Shown: positions 57,991 through 64,000 of the stretch, one piece after another | Layout: the number at the start of each line of letters is the position of its first letter | Position numbering within the stretch: the stretch's first letter is position 1 | Assembly: GCA_916613615.1 (NCBI GenBank) | Contig: OU744723.1 | Coordinates: 32,680,171 to 32,744,170 of the forward strand | From: Steromphala cineraria | Taxonomy: Eukaryota; Mollusca; Gastropoda; Trochida; Trochidae | Direction: 5' to 3' | Length of the DNA: 64,000 bases | The notes under the pieces: model-generated | What the model saw: the letters and a program-made list of their open reading frames with translations, nothing else | Databases searched by the model: none | Told to the model about the DNA's origin: nothing | Made by a program: the position numbers and the translations under genes

Positions 57991-59379
57991 ATAGAGTGGG
58001 AGCTATACAGCTTTCCAGACGTCATAACACAATACATATTTGCAGATGGGTAGATGTTCACTTTGGCTCTCTTAAGAAAAGGGCTCATCATATAAAGCTA
58101 AAGGAAATCTGTAAATAACCAACCCTGTAGTTACCCATTGGAATAGTTGGAATAATACAATAATAAAATTATAACGAAAATATTTATCACAGATAAAGGT
58201 GTTTGTACATGGAGCTTTGAGAGGGTGCTCCATGCTTGAATACTTAAAATATCACATATCTTTTTACGGTACTCCAACCGCAACGTAGATTATATCATAT
58301 ATAATATTTATTTCAGAAATAAAATTCTCTTTACCCCAATGTGTTTCGTTATAAAGTAGAGTTTTGCCCTGAACTATTATAGTTAATGCACGAAGGCGGT
58401 AGTGCAGTGATCATGCAGTGCGGGTCACACTGCCCATATAAGGCTTATCACGTGATTGACATTCCACAAAAAAATATGGGTATTGTTCGTCAGGAAGCTT
58501 GGTAGATCTAAATCTATCATTCTTTTTGTTGTTGTCATAAAAGTTGAAGTTGATTGTACCACCGCTAATATCAGCTGACTGGAGATGCTGCACACCAAAA
58601 AATTTAGTACATGCGTATTGGTTGAGCCATATGACACATTGCTTGGCAGATACGGTTAACGTGTGTCAACGTCACAATTGCTAAGGGTCGCCTTGACCTG
58701 ACGTAGAATGTCAACGTGGTCACTCGACAATCATGTCGGAGGCAGAGTATTGGTCACAGCGTTGTACCCCTGTAAGATGAAGTTGTTATGTAGCTTTTCA
58801 ATGACTGCTCATTTCTATGACCAGTGACGGACATGATACCAAGGGTCCCAACCCCAGCTTCGGAAGCGCCATGTTGATTGATAGAACCGAGACCAAAGGT
58901 TACCATGGACACGCGTGATTTCAATGGGGCAGCGGGTTAGAGGGGATAATGTCATTCAATTGTAACGTCATGTAAAAACTATACCTTTGTTGTCTGATAA
59001 AGTACTTTTTTTTCGATTGTTCTAACCACTAGGCATCTTAGAAAGGATTATACATGTACCGGCACAATAGAACTTTATGTAAAACAGTCCCGTTCAAACA
59101 CATGTAAGTAGAAAGAGTTTGACTCTCAACAAAAACTCATCACTGAAAATATATATTTTGAAGAAGTAAACTTTTAAGGTCCTAAAACGGATTATCTATC
59201 ACTTTGCTCTTATTTCGTTTAAATCCCTCCAAGCTTGGTATTTTCTTATGTAAGGGTCTCTAAATGGTATTAAATCTAGAAACCCTAGTTCCTCTTTCAA
59301 GCATGTTCTACTTTATTTAAAGAGTGTTTAATGGAACCTGAGGTAAGGTGATAGATAAAATACCCTGAAGCCTAAATAC
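57991..59379. other. no confident gene; possible downstream part of the lectin gene
   Basis: A minus-strand open stretch at 58411-58590 follows an acceptor-like TTTTTGGTGTGCAG in phase 0, the phase in which the lectin exon ends. Its sequence (INFNFYDNNKKNDRF...) has only one Cys and no lectin motif, so I do not call it an exon. The remaining half of the lectin domain was not found here. Confidence 0.35.
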
Positions 59380-61448
59380 CTTCTCTGCGACAGAGCTGAT
59401 GGAAGTAAGATCTCCTCCCTGGGCTATACAGTCAGCCTTGGCGTCATCCCATGAAAGTTTCCGCTTGTCAAACTTGTAGCAGGCCCTGTGCATCTCAGTC
59501 CATCCCTCGCCACAGGCCTCGGGACCCCGTCCCCTTCTTCGTCCACCGGCAAAACCTGTAGGAATTACTGATAAAGTTTACTCTCTTATACTACACAGTA
59601 ATATTTCGAAATGATCGAGAGTTTATATTCTTTATTCTTTACTCAATCAAAATACTCAAATGAGAAATTCTAATATTGCTTGAGTGAAAATCAAAGGCGC
59701 TGCGTGTCCTATGTTCAGCAATAACATGTAATATTTTAATAATGTAATATAATGATAGCCCGGGACATTAATTAAATTATTGTTTTGACGTCACTCACAG
59801 TTGCCTTGTTTCGATCAGAAATATGCGAACACTTTTATATTAGACCTTTAACGTTTATATGGAAAAGATTAGTCCCAAGCATTGCGTGCCATAAGCCAGT
59901 TTGCCTTGAACTCTGACACTATTTTGGATTGAAGTATTGAGATGGGTTCCAATCTGAAGAAAATGTTCGTATCAATTAAGAATTGAATGTCAGTTTGTGT
60001 GTTTGCACTGGAAAATGAACGATGTCAAAGCTACATTCAAACTCGTGTGAACCCAGCGAGCTTGCGAGCGGGTTCACATGAGAGTTTGAATGTAGCTTTG
60101 ACATCGTTCATTTTCCAGTGCAAACACACAAACTGACATTCAATTCTTATAATTTCGCACCATATATGGAATGGAACGGCAGATTGATATAAACCTTTTG
60201 TGTCCTTTGAACGAGTAACACTGCGACATACGACAAGAAATAATCCCAATTTGGAAACAATCTGAATGTTATCGGAATTTTAATGAAGCGCACACCATGA
60301 TAAAATCTCTTCGCGCAACGACAGGAGATCAGAGTTATCTGCCTTATGCATAACGTCGCTTCACTGTCATGCTGGCCGCCATTTGAAGGGGTATCTTCGT
60401 CAAAATATGTAAACAAAAGTGGTATTTTTATTTAAATAACTGCTCTATCGGCACACTTTCGTCTTTGGTGTATACATCGTGAGTATATGGTTGTCTTTGT
60501 TACGGCGTACAGAACCCTATATTGATCGTAATGTCAAATTATAAAGCATCAGTATCCGATAGATGCATCTCGTTCCCTTCGATCAGATCAGGGACACTAT
60601 ATCACGTAAATGCCTCTGATCAGATTAATTCTTCATCAATTGTTTAGCTAATTATTAAAAGCAAATGATACGATGAATGTTTTTACATCCAAAATTCAAA
60701 ATACATTACTTGGCAAAAATTGATATGATTAAAATCATTATAGTTCAATTGGTTAAAATGTTGATAACATTTGATTTGGTGCTGGACGAAGAATTAAAGT
60801 AGTTCCGGTGAACGTTCACACTTTTTTTGTGAGTTCATGGGAAATGAATCGACGAAACTTAGATCACATGACCATGCCCTAGACCAATCAACGTTCGGGA
60901 ATTTGTGTAAACTTCAGAGTGTGAAATTATATAAAATTGAACAGAGAAGTTTACAAATAATGCACAACAAACATAACTGTTGCTGTGTCTTTGAATCAGT
61001 GATCAGTCATCTGCTTGTGTTTGAATACATCAGTATCAAATTAGATTTCAGGTTATTTGTTTCATGTTTGTTGCAATGTCGAGACGGGTTTTTTTGTTAA
61101 GAAAGTACTCGCTAAAAGAGCATAAAGGGAGATACTAGAGCGGAAGATGAACAATCATTAGAAGAAGAAGAAGCTTGAGAAAGAAAAAAAACAATATAAA
61201 GAAGAACAAGAAAGAAGGAAAATAAGTCAAACAGAAAGGAGAAGAAGAAGAAGAAGAAGAAGAACAACAACAACAAGAAATTGGATAGAAAGAAGATTGC
61301 GACAATAGACGGTCAAGAAGGAGAAGAAAAATGAAACGTTGAAGAGAAAAAAATGTCAAGAGGAAGAAGAAGAAGGAGAAGGATGAAACTCACCTGTTGC
61401 AGCGAGACTGAGCGTTAGAAGAAAGAGAAGTTCCCTCATGTCACCCAT
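59380..61448 (-). CDS. C-type lectin gene, first two exons
   Basis: Exon 1 (61394-61448, minus) starts with ATG at 61446-61448, with a second in-frame ATG three codons on. It encodes a signal peptide, MGDMRELLFLLTLSLAAT, and ends CAG|GTGAGT. Exon 2 (59380-59555) follows acceptor TTCCTACAG in the matching phase 1 and ends GAGAAG|GTATTT in phase 0. It encodes a basic Gly/Arg linker and then the first half of a C-type lectin domain: CGEGWTEMHRACYKF, LSWDDAKADCIAQGGDL and TSISSVAEK, with the usual W/Y-F/W-x-A-x2-C-x7-L spacing. Secreted lectins of this kind bind sugars and often act in mollusc immunity. The second half, with the sugar-binding residues, must lie left of 59380 and was not recognised. 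The roughly 1.84-kb intron holds a 171-bp hairpin and a purine-rich tract. Confidence 0.75.
59978..60148. repeat. 171-bp near-perfect hairpin
   Basis: Arms of about 77-79 bp (AAGAATTGAATGTCAG... to ...GTGAACCC, then the complement) surround a 15-nt loop (60055-60069). Only a 2-nt length difference and one or two mismatches separate the arms. It lies in the lectin gene intron. No clear target duplication; it may be a young foldback MITE. Confidence 0.9.
60150..61156. other. intron sequence, no other feature
   Basis: AT-rich, inside the intron of the lectin gene on the minus strand; open frames at 60147-60416 (minus) and 60837-61100 (plus) show no motif. Confidence 0.45.
61157..61386 (+). repeat. 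purine-rich (GAA/AGA) tract
   Basis: About 230 bp dominated by AGAAGAAG and GAAAGAAG runs, almost free of pyrimidines on the plus strand. It ends 8 bp before the lectin exon-1 boundary, so on the transcript strand it is a pyrimidine-rich run just inside the intron. Confidence 0.85.
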
Positions 61449-61866
61449 CACACTGCAACGATGATTGTTGACTACTGGATAGGCAAACAGTGAGACTGCA
61501 ACACTTATTACAGTTTATTGAAACACGAGTACATACTTGCTTGTTTTAATGAGAGCCATTGACTTATGATGTAAATAGTCATGAATAGATTAAACATGAT
61601 CTGTGTAACGGAAACTTGATACTTGAAGCTTGACGCTGATACTTACACAAGTAAATGGTGACAGAAACGCTTCCTTGTTGGTGCTTCATTATGACTTGGG
61701 ATCAAGTGCTTAAGGTTATTTTTGTATTAAAATATTCTTTGATATATTAACAAATTAAGATCGAAATGTTTAGTGAGAAAAAAGCAGATGACATACATGT
61801 AGTATTATTGTTACATTATATATGAAACTGACAATGGAATAGTTCTGCCATGTTTTTCCTTTTTTA

Positions 61867-61985
61867 AAGTAAATGAACTAAAGGTGTTCACACAAATATT
61901 GCTATCAATGGTATTAATGTGAATCTTTATAATTTGTTCTCTGACTATGGATGATTGGTTTGTGTAATGAGAGTAAACCTGCTGA
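61867..61985 (+). mobile_element. fragment of the TTAA-type MITE
   Basis: AAAGGTGTTCACACAAA, AATGTGAATCTT, AATTTGTTCTCTGACTATGG and ATTGGTTTGTGTAATGAGA match the interior of 36678-36960 (reverse strand) in order. Both termini are missing. Confidence 0.7.
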
Positions 61986-63062
61986 GTGGCTTTGATGACC
62001 AGATTTTATAAAATGTCACCTCAAATATTTGTGAGACAATTCCAAATGTTAAGAAAATCTATTTAATTTGTTAAGTTTCCACAGCAGAAGTACATTTAAG
62101 GTCTATTTATCGATCTCATGAACACTAAAATATGTGTTGTACATGATTTGAAATGTATTTAAGGTAGAAGTGTTGATACAAACTTGCGAAATTTGCTTAA
62201 ACTACACAAATATATTTCCGTGCCTAAAATGGGATGTTTGATTACCGGTAATTGGTTCAATATGAGATGTCTGACTCAAAATATTTAGTTTTGTATTCAC
62301 TCCCGGGAAGATGGTTCCAGCTTAAATGACGTTGTACCGAGTTTTTGTTGTGAGCGTACCGATGAATATAAGTTTCCTGTACATTGTACATGTTGTAGCA
62401 ACTGCATCATGTCATTTTATGAAAGCAAACTCAATTGAGCAAACTATATACGGAATAAGCTTAATACGTTGAATATAACCCTTGTAAAATCAAAACTATC
62501 ATTCCAAATGTCGGAAACGAAAATGCACCATTTTCTTGAAGACCCAAGTATCCTAAATTATTTAAGCATTTACCCACTTCCCATTTCTTTACTGAGGTAT
62601 ATGTCTACTTTTCGGGTAGATATCAAGGGTTTCTACCATCAAAACCCTCGAGAAATCAACTATTGCTGTTTAACACTGTATTGTTGACCACAATGAATAA
62701 AAATCGGCTTTCTCAAGAAAGAGACCCTTTGCTATCGTTCCATTCGATATGGGAAGAGAGGATGTGATATTGCGTGTTCATGTGATCAAGTATTGGCAGA
62801 TCCTAATACAAATAAACTTTCTCTGCCATTACTCAATAGCCCTGCAAAAAAAGAAAGAACAAAGTGTTTCTACTTCTGGAGAAACAGTGGGTGCCGAAGC
62901 TACACATAACATTGACATCACAGTATATCCATTGTAAAGCCTATATTTTCACTCGGAACTGCGCCCCTCGTGAAAATACTTGCTCAACCCCGTCACTCGA
63001 TGAGAGATAAGCGATATCTCACTCAAAACAAAATATATCCTCTTTACCTTTGCGATAATGAT
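61986..63062. other. no recognisable feature
   Basis: AT-rich; the open frames at 62469-62687 and 62749-62937 show no motif. Confidence 0.5.
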
Positions 63063-63400
63063 TTTAGCTTATCTGGCCTGCAAGGCTCAATGGGCCTATG
63101 GCATGCCATGATGTCCGACGTCCGACCGTCCATCTGTCTGTAAACTTCGTGCATTTTCACCATGTCTATAAAGACTTCTTCTCCAGGCCTAGAAAGCTGA
63201 AATCTTGTGTATAGACCCCTATATGATTATAAATTTCTAGCTGATAAGGGCCACAGGGACCACCCGCTAAAAACCCATTTTTATGCTTATGGCATGGAAT
63301 GAAGTCTGACGTCAGTCCGTCCGTCCGTCCCTAAACTATGAGTATTTTCGACTTTTTCACCAGTAGCATAAGGCCTAGAAAGCTGAAACCTTCTGTTGCC
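63063..63400 (-). repeat. dispersed copy of the 145-bp repeat element
   Basis: TTAGCTTATCTGGCCTGCAAGG and CCTATGGCATGCCAT at the left are the reversed tail of the element at 33595-34555. GTCCGTCCGTCCGTCC (63317-63332) mirrors ACGGACGG, and CCTAGAAAGCTGAAA at 63187 and 63373 mirrors TTTCAGCTTTCTAGG. Fewer tandem units are present than in the 33.6-kb copy. Confidence 0.75.
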
Positions 63401-63424
63401 CTTAAAAGAAAACATAAAGAGATA

Positions 63425-63845
63425 TGACCAACCCTCAAGTCCCTTCACTGGCTTCCAATCAAATATAGGATTGATTTTAAGATTTTATGCCTTGTACATA
63501 AATGCCTTCACAACCAAGCTCCATTATATTTATCTGAACTGCTTGTAAATTATGTTCCTTCAAGACCACTCAGATCTGAACAGCGATCCCTCCTAACTGT
63601 GCAAAAAGTCAATCTAGCCACTTATGGACAGAGATCCTTTTCATATGCAGCAGCCACTTTGTGGAATCCTCTACCAGGAACAATTAAGCTTTGTGAATCA
63701 TTGGACTCATTCAAGATATCTTTGAAAACTTATTACTTCTCAATAGCCTTTGACGGACTTTCTACTTTCTTTTCCAATGTGCCATGAGCATGCACGAGTG
63801 TATGGATGAGGCGCTCTATAAATAGCCACTATTATTATTATTATC
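63425..63845 (+). mobile_element. 3' fragment of a second LINE
   Basis: The frame to the stop at 63785-63787 reads SLHWLPIKYRIDFKILCLVH, SRPLRSEQ, GQRSFSYAAATLWNPLPG, the same C-terminal region as in the LINE at 836-1910. It is followed by GGCGCTCTATAAATAG and a short (ATT)n tail. It is a different, diverged element of the same broad group, with the catalytic part missing. Confidence 0.85.
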
Positions 63846-64000
63846 ACGACCACTATTTTATTTATTTTTCTTCAAACCAGGCACAAGTTGCCGTCCAAGT
63901 TGATACAGATCGGACACAATTGAGATATTGGAGTAACACAGTGTACAACCTACACACATGATGATGATGTCACCGAAAAGCTATGGCACTTTTGTAGAGG

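Noticed and set aside
58411..58590. third exon of the lectin gene
   Set aside because: The phase and acceptor fit, but there is no lectin motif and only one Cys; kept only as a remark.
61135..61359. minus-strand frame rich in Leu/Ser/Phe as a membrane protein
   Set aside because: It is the translation of the purine-rich repeat tract in the lectin intron.

Overview
The window reads as animal nuclear DNA, most likely from a gastropod mollusc. It is AT-rich, genes are split by GT-AG introns, and most of the sequence is non-coding and full of transposon remains. A short GTGAGTGAGTGAG + GCCGC + GGCAATATT motif occurs at 23767, 30830 and, on the minus strand, at 48743-48798. It resembles (from memory) a short repeat common in abalone and other vetigastropod sequence; this species hint is an inference. 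There is no bacterial-style operon, CRISPR array or intact tRNA/rRNA gene.

The clearest intact gene is a two-exon TRIM protein (38787-40970, +): RING, two B-boxes, coiled coil and an NHL-like propeller, with a likely non-coding first exon near 37.0-37.14 kb. Flanks of this gene recur. The last codons and 3' flank of a second copy begin the window just after an assembly gap (48-480). A third set, with a 5' segment at about 20.0-20.5 kb and 3' segments at 23.54-23.74 and 31.71-32.47 kb, has lost its coding part. Its 3' flank is split by an 8-kb BEL/Pao LTR retrotransposon (23737-31708, minus). That element is dead (stop codon, frameshift, integrase deletion) and carries a nested TTAA-flanked MITE.

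Other gene evidence: a four-exon PAN/apple + EB-like secreted protein with an in-frame stop (14.6-16.8 kb, +) and a decayed relative of its last exon at 46.09-46.29 kb; a C-type lectin gene on the minus strand (signal-peptide exon 61394-61448, lectin exon 59380-59555); and a decayed Crypton/KIAA1958-type tyrosine recombinase (49.18-50.3 kb, minus) with two neat upstream exons.

The rest is repeats: two LINE 3' fragments, a Tc1-like transposon, several MITE families with readable target-site duplications, tRNA-derived SINEs, a 116-bp satellite (7.18-8.77 kb), a 145-bp tandem repeat (33.6-34.5 kb), a 37-bp minisatellite of CRE-like and ETS-like motifs inside a TIR element (36.06-36.41 kb), a 171-bp near-perfect hairpin (59978-60148), and a 50-bp satellite of exactly 75 units (54241-57990). 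Each unit of that satellite carries a tRNA-like A-box, and the array shows an 1800-bp higher-order period. I see no new multi-gene system; the satellite, the CRE/ETS minisatellite element and the TRIM duplication history are the most unusual things here.
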